Assembly: GCA_030628785.1 (NCBI GenBank)
Contig: DAOVQI010000223.1
Span: 1-5,939, forward strand
Source of the DNA: Bacteroidota bacterium
Lineage (GTDB): Bacteria > Bacteroidota > Bacteroidia > Bacteroidales > VadinHA17
Direction of reading: 5' to 3'
Length of the DNA: 5,939 nt
Under the pieces are notes generated by a model, which made no database searches, was not told where the DNA came from, and saw only the letters and a program-made list of their open reading frames with translations. Both the position numbers and the translations under genes were made by a program. Every line of letters begins with the position of its first letter. Positions within the stretch are counted from its first letter, which is position 1. Shown here one piece after another: positions 5,889-5,939 of this stretch.

Positions 5889-5939
5889 CATTGTTAGAGC
5901 ACATTTTTATGATAACACAAAAAAACTTTTTTAACAACT

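Larger units (their letters stand above)
5635..5939. other. 305-bp repeat-rich tail, no gene seen
   Basis: After aroC the sequence becomes AT-rich and repetitive, and I see no credible coding frame; the repeats bring frequent stops on the + strand. It holds a short 11-bp array (5660-5703), a GC-rich palindrome (5706-5729), a long 11-bp array (5735-5888) and a final AT-rich stretch with seven A, one C and six T at 5919-5932. No convincing intrinsic terminator follows the aroC stop. Any downstream gene begins beyond the window. Confidence 0.8.

Noticed and set aside
5919..5932. Seven A, one C and six T as a terminator or promoter signal.
   Set aside because: There is no GC stem, and the window ends seven bases later, so neither role can be supported.

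Overview
The window carries a chromosomal block of aromatic amino acid (shikimate and chorismate) biosynthesis genes, all on the + strand, from what is most likely a member of the Bacteroidota, probably Bacteroidales or a relative. The reasons are the DAHP synthase with a C-terminal chorismate mutase domain, an aminotransferase just upstream of it, Bacteroidota-like motif variants in the aminotransferase, EPSP synthase and chorismate synthase, a moderately AT-rich composition, and mostly weak or absent Shine-Dalgarno sequences. This assignment rests on recognised family features; no database was searched.

Layout. 1-795: a PLP-dependent aminotransferase whose N-terminus lies before the window. 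824-1906: a bifunctional DAHP synthase/chorismate mutase, 28 bp downstream. 1907-2309: a 403-bp non-coding gap rich in 7-bp repeats, with an imperfect hairpin inside. 2310-3335: aroB. 3399-4649: aroA. 4642-5634: aroC, overlapping aroA by 8 bp. 5635-5939: a non-coding tail built largely of 11-bp tandem repeats, interrupted by a GC-rich palindrome.

How the genes work together. The DAHP synthase domain makes the first pathway intermediate from phosphoenolpyruvate and erythrose 4-phosphate. AroB closes the ring to 3-dehydroquinate, AroA makes EPSP from shikimate 3-phosphate, and AroC makes chorismate. The chorismate mutase domain turns chorismate into prephenate, and the aminotransferase probably performs the final transamination towards phenylalanine or tyrosine. 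Genes for 3-dehydroquinate dehydratase, shikimate dehydrogenase, shikimate kinase, prephenate dehydratase and prephenate dehydrogenase are not in the window. The first two genes look like the end of one operon and aroB-aroA-aroC like a second, with the repeat-filled gap between them.

The coding part is ordinary primary metabolism. The unusual material is in the two intergenic regions: short tandem repeats with periods of 7 and 11 bp, each with a GC-richer dyad flanked by short direct repeats. The EPSP synthase also has a diverged glyphosate/PEP-site loop. I found no defence system, CRISPR array, RNA gene or complete transposon.
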